A DNA stretch of 64,000 bases from a bacterium BMS3Bbin08. Lineage in GTDB: Bacteria; Nitrospirota; Thermodesulfovibrionia; UBA6902; BMS3Bbin08. The notes beneath the pieces are model-generated. The model was not told the origin of the DNA. It searched no databases and saw only the letters and a list, made by a program, of their open reading frames with translations. The translations under genes and the position numbers were made by a program. The stretch's first letter is position 1; each line of letters opens with the position of its first letter. The stretch covers positions 62,001-126,000 of the forward strand of contig BDTR01000053.1 of NCBI GenBank assembly GCA_002897775.1, read 5' to 3'. Below, piece by piece: positions 25,589-34,918 of the stretch.

Positions 25589-26740
25589 TCAACCTCTGAA
25601 GTCCACTACAACACATCCGTGCTCCAGCCCGTATACCTTCTCTATACCGTTGAGCTTCAACGAGTTCACATCTTCGGCATTTATCCTGCGCTTTTTATCA
25701 AGCATGACCTCCACGCAGTGCGACACGACCGGCAGGACATCATCCAATTCAAGGTTTTTGATGCATTTCATTCCGAATTTACAATTGTCTGTGAAGCTAC
25801 CGTTAAAAGAATAACAGGGACTGCAAGGGTAGGCTTTCCTGATTATGATATTTCCGGGACCATAAGGCGAGGTCCTATGGAAATCAGTGTAACTCCATAA
25901 CGCGACCACAGGAACGCCCAGGACAGCGCTTATATGCATCGGCGCAGAATCATTGCCGATGAAAAGGCTGCATCTTTGTATTATTGAGGCTGTCTGAAAA
26001 AGAGTGGCAGAGTCAAGCGGAACAGCGCTTTCGCCGATACCCTTTGCAACGGTCTGTTTCAGCTTCAGTTCGTCACTTCCGCCGACTATAACAAACCTGC
26101 AGGCAAAGCGATCATGCAGTTCCCCGCATAATTTTATGAGCTTATCTGTACCCCAGCGTTTCCCGTCGCCGTTCGCGCCCGGATGAACGGCAATAACGAA
26201 TTTGTCCGCCAGGCCGCCTTCAGAAAAGAAACTGTCAGCGTAATTCCCGTATTCATTTTCGATCTTCCTTCTGAACATACCGCCCGGATTAAGGCACCCC
26301 TGACTCTCTACTCCAAAAAGGGCATAGTTCGCGTTTATGTCGTGCATATTCGCTGGTTTCCATATTTTCGATTTATATATTTTTCTAAGGAATTTCCAGT
26401 CTCCCGCGCCGTCCAGAAGCACTTTTTTCTCCCGGGCCTTTGTCAGCAGTCCGACCACTCCTTCCCTCTTATAGGAAGGATATGCCAGATAGACCCTGTC
26501 AAAACACATGTGCCTCAGCTTTCTGCCGAGCCGTATAACATTCTTCGCGGCGACATCAGACTCGTCCCATATATAAACCCGCCCTTTTGGAAATTGCGAC
26601 AGCGCCAGTTCCTGGGAACCGTTGTTCGAAACAGCAACAGACAGGTTAACAGGATACTGCTCCATGAGCTTCTCAGCCGCGCATAACGTCATCAAAGTAT
26701 TACCTATCCCCTGAAGAGAGACTACAAGGATGTTAATCAA
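25589..26740 (-). CDS. Family 9 glycosyltransferase (heptosyltransferase-like)
   Basis: GT9 enzymes add heptose or related sugars to LPS core or similar glycans. The 383-aa protein starts ILVVSLQGIGNTLM, has AVHPGANGDGKRW mid-way and FIGNDSAPMHISAVLGVP in the donor domain, the standard family marks. A cysteine cluster follows (YPCSPCYSF, DNCKFGMKC), seen in some GT9 subgroups. It overlaps the FkbM gene by eight bases. Donor and acceptor are not known. Confidence 0.88.
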   Translation of the reverse strand: MINILVVSLQGIGNTLMTLCAAEKLMEQYPVNLSVAVSNNGSQELALSQFPKGRVYIWDESDVAAKNVIRLGRKLRHMCFDRVYLAYPSYKREGVVGLLTKAREKKVLLDGAGDWKFLRKIYKSKIWKPANMHDINANYALFGVESQGCLNPGGMFRRKIENEYGNYADSFFSEGGLADKFVIAVHPGANGDGKRWGTDKLIKLCGELHDRFACRFVIVGGSDELKLKQTVAKGIGESAVPLDSATLFQTASIIQRCSLFIGNDSAPMHISAVLGVPVVALWSYTDFHRTSPYGPGNIIIRKAYPCSPCYSFNGSFTDNCKFGMKCIKNLELDDVLPVVSHCVEVMLDKKRRINAEDVNSLKLNGIEKVYGLEHGCVVVDFRG

Positions 26741-27662
26741 GTCGGTCTTCCGGCAGACCGGAAACGGTTTGCGGGTTCTCCATATGTATTTGGTTCAGGA
26801 TATCTTCGATCTTCTGTTTTCCTGATGAAATATTGTCAGGGAGAAACCAGAAATTATAGAAATATTCATTATGGGTCGATTTGCCGTGAGGAATGGATAT
26901 CCGGGCTATCGGCAATAATCTATAACTTTTCTTTGAAATCACATAGCCGCTATACCCAATATCTTCCATGAAATCTATCACCATCCCAACGTTTTTATTC
27001 TGTGGCATCAGATGTCTGTTCTCAGACTCGCATAAAATAAGCGGCTTGCCTCCGGAAATCGCCATCCTGCCTCCGCGGAGTGTCTCCAGTTCATGACCTT
27101 CCACGTCTATTTTGATAAATATAATTGACCTGGAGGGTATATGCCTTGACGAAATATAATTATTAAGGGTGGAGAGAGAGACCCTCTCTGTTTTAAAACC
27201 CGCAAAATGATCAAAACTTACTAAAGACGAGCTCTCGTGAGTTGCCGGCAGGTGCAGGTCGGCGGACCCCGTTCTGTCAGAAAGGGCGGACCGCTCCCCA
27301 ATAAAATTATCCTTTTCTACATTTTTTACAAGTTTTTCAAAAATATCGCTTCTGGGTTCGAACCCGATGCATTGTCCATGGAATTCCCTGATAATATCAG
27401 CAAGATAATATGAATACGCTCCGACGTTAGCGCCAATATCAATAACAGTGGGCGGCAATGGACACTTTGCGGCCAGATAAGGAATAATTTTCTCCAAAAT
27501 TCTGAACTCCAGCTCCTCATAGTAAAATTTTTTGATCGTCTCCCGGTCATCGGCAAAATTATTCAGGATGAACCATTTCAGCCTTCTTAGCCGGTTTATG
27601 TGTTTAATATCCAGCTTCTTAAGGAGGAGTTCTTTTATTCTGTTCCGGACAGTGGTGACCAT
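26733..27662 (-). CDS. FkbM family methyltransferase
   Basis: A SAM-dependent O-methyltransferase, probably capping or decorating a sugar. SAM-binding motif I is VIDIGANVGAYSYY, and IFIKIDVEGHELETLRGG is the FkbM signature. The 309-aa length is normal; the first ~70 residues are basic and helical. It is separated by 20 bases from the upstream glycosyltransferase and overlaps the downstream GT9 gene. Confidence 0.9.
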   Translation of the reverse strand: MVTTVRNRIKELLLKKLDIKHINRLRRLKWFILNNFADDRETIKKFYYEELEFRILEKIIPYLAAKCPLPPTVIDIGANVGAYSYYLADIIREFHGQCIGFEPRSDIFEKLVKNVEKDNFIGERSALSDRTGSADLHLPATHESSSLVSFDHFAGFKTERVSLSTLNNYISSRHIPSRSIIFIKIDVEGHELETLRGGRMAISGGKPLILCESENRHLMPQNKNVGMVIDFMEDIGYSGYVISKKSYRLLPIARISIPHGKSTHNEYFYNFWFLPDNISSGKQKIEDILNQIHMENPQTVSGLPEDRLD

Positions 27663-27682
27663 TTCCCCCGCTCCTGTTAGAT

Positions 27683-28900
27683 TTAACTAATTTCATATTT
27701 TCCGTTATTATCCATAATGGAAAATATCTCATTTGCCCTGTTATCCCATGAGTTCTTATAAGCCAGTTTTATTCTCCTGGCCCCGGACCCGTTCTTTTCC
27801 GTCAGAGCAAGCCTTGTCCCCTCTTCAAACTCCTGATAATTATTCCCGATATGCACAACCTCTGAAAATCCGTTAACAGCGGGCAAATTCGTGGATACAA
27901 TTGGTTTGCCTGTGGCAAGATACTCGTATAATTTAAGGGGAGAACAACTGATATTGAACCGATCTTCAGGAGAATAAGGAATAATGCAGACATCAAATGC
28001 CTTAAGATAGTTTGGAAGAACCTCACTGGGCCGGCGTCCCATCCAGTGGATATTCTGCATTTTTTTCATGTCTTTTATTAGGTCCGAGTTTATAAAGTCA
28101 GGATCAGCCCCTGACCACTCGCCAACGATCACGATAGACCATTCCGGATGAACAAGAGCCAGATACCTGATCAGTCTGAAATCTATGCGCTGGTGCAGGT
28201 TGCCGACCATTCCTATTATTGGATGCGGGATAGCGGTCATATCAGGGTGAACAGCGGTTGATTCGTCAGACGTCCTCCCGAATAATTCTACATCAGCCGC
28301 GTTAGGGACCATATACGTGTTATTATTGACCTTTGATTTGCTCTCGTACAGCTTATTAGAGACGGTCAGTACGAGATCAACATTCTCAAGGATGTGTTTT
28401 TCCCTTAACCTGTTTTTTTCGATATTCTTTATAATGGGATTGCCCGGTATTGCGAAGTAATCGTCAAAACAATCGTATACGCGCTTCTTTTCATTGATAA
28501 TTCCGAGATAACTTTCATGGATCGGGTCTGATATCCACAAAACCAGCCTGTCTTTTCTTAACCCATGTTCGCCAATTTTCTTCATGATCTGGTAAGAGAG
28601 TATTTTTCTGTTCAACTCCACTGCCCCCGGTACATAAGGGGCGAGATTATCATTTAAAAAAAGAACAGGCTGATAGACAAACAGGTTCGGAAGCAGCCTG
28701 GTCACCCTCTGTTCTTTTTTGAACCAGGCAAAGACCTTCCTTCTGTTCAGGAAAGAGGTCGTAAAAAAACATATTGGCCGCTGTACGCACAGGATCCTGC
28801 AGTTCGCGTTGGTCTTTGCCATTGATATGAACAGGTACCTCCTGAAAAAGCCGGTCCAGTCATTCGCAAGAAATACCACAAGGTCAGAGCCGTTGATCAT
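27683..28900 (-). CDS. Glycosyltransferase (GT-B fold)
   Basis: A 405-aa GT-B glycosyltransferase with GMVGNLHQRIDFRLI, HPEWSIVIVGEW and SPLKLYEYLATGKPIVST in the C-terminal donor domain. It is clearly paralogous to the gene at 30339: shared phrases include HPEWS(I/V) and LK(L/I)Y(E/N)(Y/F)(L/I)A(T/S)GKP. ATG overlaps the upstream radical SAM stop by four bases, giving coupled translation. Sugar specificity unknown. Confidence 0.88.
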   Translation of the reverse strand: MINGSDLVVFLANDWTGFFRRYLFISMAKTNANCRILCVQRPICFFTTSFLNRRKVFAWFKKEQRVTRLLPNLFVYQPVLFLNDNLAPYVPGAVELNRKILSYQIMKKIGEHGLRKDRLVLWISDPIHESYLGIINEKKRVYDCFDDYFAIPGNPIIKNIEKNRLREKHILENVDLVLTVSNKLYESKSKVNNNTYMVPNAADVELFGRTSDESTAVHPDMTAIPHPIIGMVGNLHQRIDFRLIRYLALVHPEWSIVIVGEWSGADPDFINSDLIKDMKKMQNIHWMGRRPSEVLPNYLKAFDVCIIPYSPEDRFNISCSPLKLYEYLATGKPIVSTNLPAVNGFSEVVHIGNNYQEFEEGTRLALTEKNGSGARRIKLAYKNSWDNRANEIFSIMDNNGKYEIS

Positions 28901-30342
28901 ACAGAATCCGGTCTCTCTCTCAGGTCCGGTCCTTTTCTCGCGCGGACCAGGGCTTTCAGACCTCTTTTCAGCCTGGTTAACACTGCAAAAAGACCATTAA
29001 CTCTAAATTCCAGAAATAGCATCCTGATAATATATACGGTGTTCCTTTTATAATAGGAAGTGAAAATTTCGTTTTCCGCGTTTCGCTTTAACTCGATCAG
29101 TTTTTCATCCGACAGGTTCGTAAAGTTCACCAATACCTCATCCAGCCAAGAACCCCAGTTTTCGACAAAGTTTTCGGCTGTCGCATTTACCGATCTCATA
29201 TTAACCGCGTCCTGAAAGAGTTTTGATCCGGGGATCGGCGCCAAGATCGTAAACTCTGCCTGCAGGCCCGCCCGCTTACAGAACTTAATACTGTCCCTGA
29301 CAGTATCAACCGTATCTCCGGGTATTCCTATCATCATAAAACCGTGGGTCATTATCCCGGCTTTTTTGGTCATATCAATGACCCTGTAAGCATCTTTGAT
29401 GGTAATATCCTTTTTTATCCTGTCAAGCTGTGCCTGATTCCCTGATTCAATGCCGTAGGATATCTCCACACAGCCGGCCTTCTTCATCCTGTCGATCAGT
29501 TCTTTATCGACCAGGTTTATTCTGGCGTTGCAGGTCCAGTAAACCTTTAGTTTCTTTTTAATTATAAGCTCGCACAATCTGTAAACCCTTTTTCTGTTCA
29601 GAACGAACGTATCATCTTCAAATACAAAACCCCTGACCCTGTATTTTTTGTACAAAAACTCCATCTCCAGAAAAATATTCTCAGCGGTGCGCGACCTGTA
29701 ACGGTGTCCGAAGATCCCGTGAAAGCAGAAAGTGCATCGATAAGGACATCCCCTGCTTGTAACAAGACTGATCCTCCTTTCCGGCATACACATGGCGTTT
29801 TTATTAAAGTAACGCTCCATGGGGAAAAGGTCCCATGCCGGGAACGGCAATGACGAAATGTCCTCTATCGGTTTTCTCTGCCCGGTACTGAAGATCTCAT
29901 TGTCTTTCCTGTAAGAAATTCCGTCCACGTCTTCCAACGGCCTTTTACCCGCAAGCGCCTGAAACAGTTCAACAACAGTCCCCTCGCCTTCCCCTATAAC
30001 AGCTATATCCACATATGTTTTCATCAGGACAACCTCAGGCGCCGCGCTTGCGAGCCCGCCTCCAAGAACGATCTTCACCCCGGATGTTTTTCTTACTATA
30101 GAGGTAATCCTTTGTATCTGCCTGAACTGAGTGATCAACCCTGTTAAACCAACAGCATCGAACTCATTGTCTTTTATAAGCTCTTCCAGAAGCGTATATG
30201 ACAATTTTAACGCGTTTACATCGATCACCCGGACGTCATGCCCGTCATTGCGGAGCACTGAAGCGATATAGCTCAGTCCCAGCGGCAGTCTTGTTTCCGA
30301 CTGGACACCGGTCAAAGGCGGGTTTATCAGTAATATTTTCAT
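28897..30342 (-). CDS. B12-binding-domain radical SAM protein
   Basis: 481 aa. The cobalamin-binding domain is at residues ~1-150 (NPPLTGVQSETRLPLGLSY, GLTGLITQF, VVLGGGLASAAPE-like stretch, VIGEGEGTVVEL). The radical SAM site is SRGCPYRCTFCFHG at about 195-208. HGFMMIGIPGDT lies in the barrel's later part. It is flanked by two paralogous glycosyltransferases with four-base overlaps on both sides. Probably modifies a sugar or the lipid carrier; related in architecture but not close in sequence to the gene at 23254. Confidence 0.88.
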   Translation of the reverse strand: MKILLINPPLTGVQSETRLPLGLSYIASVLRNDGHDVRVIDVNALKLSYTLLEELIKDNEFDAVGLTGLITQFRQIQRITSIVRKTSGVKIVLGGGLASAAPEVVLMKTYVDIAVIGEGEGTVVELFQALAGKRPLEDVDGISYRKDNEIFSTGQRKPIEDISSLPFPAWDLFPMERYFNKNAMCMPERRISLVTSRGCPYRCTFCFHGIFGHRYRSRTAENIFLEMEFLYKKYRVRGFVFEDDTFVLNRKRVYRLCELIIKKKLKVYWTCNARINLVDKELIDRMKKAGCVEISYGIESGNQAQLDRIKKDITIKDAYRVIDMTKKAGIMTHGFMMIGIPGDTVDTVRDSIKFCKRAGLQAEFTILAPIPGSKLFQDAVNMRSVNATAENFVENWGSWLDEVLVNFTNLSDEKLIELKRNAENEIFTSYYKRNTVYIIRMLFLEFRVNGLFAVLTRLKRGLKALVRARKGPDLRERPDSV

Positions 30343-31562
30343 TTCACACTGCCCCTGAGTCTTTCAAACATCAGGCTGTGAATACGTTCGGCCCGTTCCT
30401 GCCACGTATGTTTTTTAATAATGCTGTACTGGGCAGTTTCTCTTTTTTGGCGGTCGTCTTTTTTCTCGCTTAACGCCAGGCTTACTTTTTGAACAAAATC
30501 CTCCCTGTCCCTGCCGATAGAAATAATACCCTGGAAATTCTCCACACCGCCTATCCCGGTTGAGACCACCGGTTTACCGGACGCGATAAAGTTGTATATT
30601 TTCAGAGAGTCCGCTGAGATCGCCCACGGCGACACCACATATGGAATAATAGCCACGTCACTGCACTTAAGGTATGCTATGGATTCTTCAAAGGATCTGA
30701 CCCCCGGCAGGTGAACGCAGTCTATTGCCCTTAGTGCCCTTTTCACCTCTGTACCGTGCACAGGGCCAACCATGATCACAGACCATTCAGGATGGATCCT
30801 GTCGATCAGTCGCAGCAGTTCCAGGTCGATCGTTGTGGAGATATTCCCTATGTATACAAGCCTTGGACGGGATATCTGTTTCAGGTCACGGGGCTCATCA
30901 GCCGGCTCGCCGTTTCCTCTCAGCAGGTCAGCGTGTACTCCGTTAGGCACGCGGTAAATGTTCGGATTGAACGGATACCGGTCCTCAAAAAGTTTTTTTG
31001 AGGAAACAAACATAATATCGGCATGTTCTGTCAGGTACAGATCATTATTCCTTACCTCTTTCGCAAAAACACCGGAGTCGTCCTTCTCTTTTGTATTATA
31101 GTCATCGCACAGGTCATAGCAGAACAGGTCACTCTTGACACTCCCTGCTATCTCCGCGGAAAAATACGGATGGTTGATCCACAGGATCATGTCTTTTACC
31201 TTCAACTTTCTTTTAAGGTAGCCTATGACATACAGCTGGAACCTGTTAAGACAGAACCTGTTCAGCTTCAGCAGCGGCCTGATCGAAAGGAAAGGGAACG
31301 GCACAACAGGAGTAATAATAAAGATGTTACCCTCCCTGCTGATAATGCCTTTTTTTAAAACACGCTGCCACCGCTCCTTATCTCTCCTGTTCATCCTGCC
31401 CATGACAAAACGGATAAAAGAATATAAGGTCAACGGGGACTCAATAAAGAATATGTGATCGATATCTTCAAACTTGATCAGTTCCGTAAAAAGACTGCGG
31501 TACCTGCGCATGAATATGTCCCATTCATTTGTTATAGCCGCGATCGTATAGCTCATGTCCAA
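30339..31562 (-). CDS. Glycosyltransferase (GT-B fold), paralogue of 27683
   Basis: 407 aa with DLCDDYNTKEK mid-protein, LVYIGNISTTIDLELL, HPEWSVIMVGPV and SLKIYNFIASGKPVVSTGIGG in the donor domain. The layout GT, radical SAM, GT with matching overlaps suggests that a duplication placed the two glycosyltransferases on either side of the radical SAM gene. Its ATG overlaps the upstream GT4 stop by ten bases. Specificity unknown. Confidence 0.88.
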   Translation of the reverse strand: MDMSYTIAAITNEWDIFMRRYRSLFTELIKFEDIDHIFFIESPLTLYSFIRFVMGRMNRRDKERWQRVLKKGIISREGNIFIITPVVPFPFLSIRPLLKLNRFCLNRFQLYVIGYLKRKLKVKDMILWINHPYFSAEIAGSVKSDLFCYDLCDDYNTKEKDDSGVFAKEVRNNDLYLTEHADIMFVSSKKLFEDRYPFNPNIYRVPNGVHADLLRGNGEPADEPRDLKQISRPRLVYIGNISTTIDLELLRLIDRIHPEWSVIMVGPVHGTEVKRALRAIDCVHLPGVRSFEESIAYLKCSDVAIIPYVVSPWAISADSLKIYNFIASGKPVVSTGIGGVENFQGIISIGRDREDFVQKVSLALSEKKDDRQKRETAQYSIIKKHTWQERAERIHSLMFERLRGSVK

Positions 31563-32764
31563 TGCTCCTCCTGCCTGAATATCCTGGAGATCTTCTGTAT
31601 ATGTTTTTTTGAGTCAAATGCCTTTTCCACTTTCTTCCTCGCGTTCCTGCCTAATTCAGCGCTCTTTGTCCTGTTACTTAACAGTTCTTCGATCGCGCCG
31701 GCGAGGGCCGCGGCATCCTTCTGTTTGACGAGTATCCCGTCATTGTCGTGTTCTATTAATTCGGAAATATTCGGAACGTTACTTGAGATCACGGGAAGTC
31801 CAATGGCCATGGCCTCGGCCAGCACATTCGGAATACCGTCCCTGTCGCCTGATTCAGTTATAATGCTCGGCAGGACGAATATCCTGCTTTCAGCATACAC
31901 AGCAGGGAGCTCATCCCGGGGCCGCCTGCCTGAAAATTTTACGTAATTTTCAAGGCCAAGCTCCTTAACCATTTTGACAATGTTGTCTTTTTCAGGGCCT
32001 TCACCAAGCAGGAGACATTCCAGTTCAACGCCCATTTGCTTCAATATCGCGCATGCTTCAACAAGGTAGCGATGCCCCTTTTTTTTGACAAAATTGCCAA
32101 CGCACAGGACATCGAAATCTTTCTCTGCCGTATCAGGCCGCGGGCTGAACGCATCAATGTCTACACCGTGGTACACTACCTGAACTTTTTCTCCCAACAA
32201 CCTTCCGTAATTCCTGGTGATATATTTCTTATTGTTTTCTACGCACGTAAGAACGAATTCCGCTTCAGCAAGTTTTGCTTCAAGATTGTCCGGAAGCCAG
32301 TAAATGTCTGCCGCATGAACCGTAAAGCTAAAGGGGATCCCGGTGAGACACGATATTATTCTCGCGGAATCTGTCGCGCTCCAGCCAAAGTGTGAATGAA
32401 CGCGCCTGATCCCGAGTTTCGTGATAACCCTCGCAAAATAGGGTGATTTAACGAACACTCTTTTGCCCCCGTAAAACCTGTATTTAAGCAGGCACCTGAG
32501 ATACTGAACGGGCCTGGACAATATGAAAAAAAGATGAGAAAGGACTATCCCGGGCAAGTTGGAGGGCTCCGCGTATATAGCGTCAAATTCAGGTCTGTCT
32601 TTGCCATTGGCCGGAATATAATTAATCGGGCAGGCGTAAATACTGAAGCCCATGTGCTTCAGTTCCGTCATTTCATTCAGAACGAACGACTGGACTTTGC
32701 CCGGGTAGTCCCCGAGAATATATGCTATTTTGTTGTTGTTCATGTCTTTTTCGTCAATTTTCAT
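31553..32764 (-). CDS. Family 4 glycosyltransferase
   Basis: 403 aa, GT-B. VHSHFGWSATDSARI in the acceptor half; VGNFVKKKGHRYLVEA, KFSGRRPRDELPAVY and TESGDRDGIPNVLAEAMA in the donor half match the GT4 family and its E-x7-E type signature. Starts at ATG 32764 or seven codons later; the first overlaps the methyltransferase stop by 11 bases. Likely adds a hexose during repeat-unit assembly. Confidence 0.9.
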   Translation of the reverse strand: MKIDEKDMNNNKIAYILGDYPGKVQSFVLNEMTELKHMGFSIYACPINYIPANGKDRPEFDAIYAEPSNLPGIVLSHLFFILSRPVQYLRCLLKYRFYGGKRVFVKSPYFARVITKLGIRRVHSHFGWSATDSARIISCLTGIPFSFTVHAADIYWLPDNLEAKLAEAEFVLTCVENNKKYITRNYGRLLGEKVQVVYHGVDIDAFSPRPDTAEKDFDVLCVGNFVKKKGHRYLVEACAILKQMGVELECLLLGEGPEKDNIVKMVKELGLENYVKFSGRRPRDELPAVYAESRIFVLPSIITESGDRDGIPNVLAEAMAIGLPVISSNVPNISELIEHDNDGILVKQKDAAALAGAIEELLSNRTKSAELGRNARKKVEKAFDSKKHIQKISRIFRQEEHWT

Positions 32765-33701
32765 ATGACCGGATCACTACGCGGTCTGCAAGATTTCTGT
32801 CGGATTTTCTTCCCAGAAAATAGTATGCCGCGGCATTATCCAGGGTCTTCGGTTTATTTATCGTGAGATAGTCGAAATACTTCAGCCAGAACGCGGTAAG
32901 CCTCGCAAACACCCTTGCCGTGATCTGCAGTGTCGAAGATCCTGACAGACTCTCAAGAAATCGTTCATACGACCAGGCCAATGCCATGCCCGTGCCGCAT
33001 ACTGCTCCGCTTTCAATTTTTTGAAACTGTCTAAACAGAAGGCGGTGTCCGAGGTGTGTAAACCTGGTGAAATCAAAGCTGCCGCCATGCACCTGCTGCA
33101 TAAATGCTGTCTCTGAATAAACAAATCCATTGTCTTTAAGAACTCTGTGAATTTCCTTTACGCAGAGAGCCGGGTCAACTACATGCTCAAGTACCGCCTG
33201 AATTACTACGCCGTCAAATGTATTATCTTTAAACGGGATACAGTGCGCGTCAACTATTGCAGCAGTTCGAGGACCAAAAAAAACGTCAGTTTCGAGCAAT
33301 TCAATTTTAGGGTCAAAAAGCATTTCTATCCCGTTTCCGGGTATTCCGCCGCCTAATACAAGAACCCTGGGATTTTTTGAATCATTGAGCAGAAGTCCAG
33401 TGAGTTTAGAGTAATTTCTCTTTGCTTTTATATTTGCGCTTATTTTAGGCATAAGTTTGAAGACTGTCCTGACAAAACTGTTTCGTTTATGATATGTGTC
33501 ACACATATTTATAAAATCATCTTTTAAAAACACGCTCTTCTTCTCATCAAGCAGAACCGGTACATTATTAATCACGGGGAAAACAGCTTTGCACTCCGGA
33601 TTCAGGCACTTCAGCCCGTTATTGAGTTCCAGGTCGCTTCTGCAGGCGGGGCAACAGATTGACTCAAGCGCCCATTCAGGTAATTTCGAACAGATCCGCA
33701 T
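32754..33701 (-). CDS. SAM-dependent methyltransferase with N-terminal zinc-ribbon-like segment
   Basis: 315 aa. The start resembles a Trm112/zinc ribbon: ICCPACRSDLEL, then CLNPECKAVFPV, four cysteines in two pairs. The methyltransferase type 11 fold follows with VLVLGGGIPGNGIEML (motif I), AIVDAHCIPFKDNTFD and VIQAVLEHVVDP. It could methylate a glycan residue. It overlaps the upstream GT4 gene by 26 bases. Confidence 0.85.
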   Translation of the reverse strand: MRICSKLPEWALESICCPACRSDLELNNGLKCLNPECKAVFPVINNVPVLLDEKKSVFLKDDFINMCDTYHKRNSFVRTVFKLMPKISANIKAKRNYSKLTGLLLNDSKNPRVLVLGGGIPGNGIEMLFDPKIELLETDVFFGPRTAAIVDAHCIPFKDNTFDGVVIQAVLEHVVDPALCVKEIHRVLKDNGFVYSETAFMQQVHGGSFDFTRFTHLGHRLLFRQFQKIESGAVCGTGMALAWSYERFLESLSGSSTLQITARVFARLTAFWLKYFDYLTINKPKTLDNAAAYYFLGRKSDRNLADRVVIRSYEN

Positions 33702-34863
33702 ACCGGTAATTTCTGTTTCGGCACTTTCTCTTCAGTAACGAAACATACAAATCCTCTAATGTTTTTGTATATATATCACCCGTGAACCCGGACATGACCG
33801 TTTCTCTGCCTTTTTCCCCCATCTCACGCGCCATGGCCGGATCGTCAATGAGTTTGATTATTGAATCCGCGAGCGCGTCCGGTTCCTTAGGCGGGACAAG
33901 GAACCCGGTCTCTCCGTGTCTTACTATTTCAGGTATACCCCCGACATTGGTAGCAACTACCGGAAGGCCTGAATACATTGCTTCCAGGATGCTCACTCCC
34001 AGCGGCTCGGAAACAGAGGGCTGGACCAGAATATCCATGCCTGCCAGAAGTTCGGGTATATCGTCCCTCACTCCAAGGAAAGACACGCTTCCATCCAGGC
34101 CTAATTGTGCTGAAAGATCTCTGAGGCGGCCCTCGTCCTCGCCGGAACCGATAACCAGTAATCCTGCTTCAGGATATCGCTCAATAATTTTCCGCATGGC
34201 AAGGAGCAGACAGCTTTGTCCTTTTTGCCTGTCCGACAATCTGGCCACAACCCCGATCACAATGTTATTTTTTGAAAGTTTTTCGCTGCGGTCCTGACTC
34301 CGTCTCTTATTACTGGAAGAAAACCTTTTTGTGTCAAGCCCGTTATGGATAAGAAAACTGTTCTTCATCTTTATTCTTTTCCCTTCAAACTCCTTTTTCT
34401 GAGCTTCCGAGATAAAAATAATACCGTCGCTAAGCCTGTCCAGTATCTTATTGAAACAGAGATATTCCGCCGCTTTGAAATAAAACGGTTTGTTTTTGAA
34501 ACTGTTGACGTCGCCGTGTTCCGTCTTGCAGATAACGGGCACACCATATAATAATGAAACCAAACGTCCCCAGAAATCAGCCTTATACAGATGGGTATGT
34601 ACAATATCTATCTGTTCGTGTCTCAGAAGCTCTACCAGCCTGCGTATTTTTCTGTATGAATGTCTGACCCTGGTCGTTCCCAGGCAGACCAGTTTGATTC
34701 CTCCCTGCCTGATCTTTTCTGCTATCTGTCCCTCTTTATCAAGACAGCAAACTATCAGATTGAACCTGTTCCTGTCAGTATTTCTGACGATCGTAAGTAA
34801 CAGATTTTCCGCGCCGCCGACAGGCAGCCTGCCGATAATGTGCATTACTTTAATTTTTTTCAT
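33676..34863 (-). CDS. Family 4 glycosyltransferase
   Basis: 395 aa with HIIGRLPVGGAENLL at the N-terminus, VVARLSDRQKGQSCLL, and the donor-site motif SEPLGVSILEAMYSGLPVV followed by GIPEIVRHGETG. A textbook GT4 architecture. It sits 55 bases downstream of the CapK-like gene. Confidence 0.92.
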   Translation of the reverse strand: MKKIKVMHIIGRLPVGGAENLLLTIVRNTDRNRFNLIVCCLDKEGQIAEKIRQGGIKLVCLGTTRVRHSYRKIRRLVELLRHEQIDIVHTHLYKADFWGRLVSLLYGVPVICKTEHGDVNSFKNKPFYFKAAEYLCFNKILDRLSDGIIFISEAQKKEFEGKRIKMKNSFLIHNGLDTKRFSSSNKRRSQDRSEKLSKNNIVIGVVARLSDRQKGQSCLLLAMRKIIERYPEAGLLVIGSGEDEGRLRDLSAQLGLDGSVSFLGVRDDIPELLAGMDILVQPSVSEPLGVSILEAMYSGLPVVATNVGGIPEIVRHGETGFLVPPKEPDALADSIIKLIDDPAMAREMGEKGRETVMSGFTGDIYTKTLEDLYVSLLKRKCRNRNYRYADLFEIT

Positions 34864-34918
34864 TTTTGAAATTTACCTGTTCCGGAAAGATATAAAGAAA
34901 TGCTCTGCCAATAAACGG

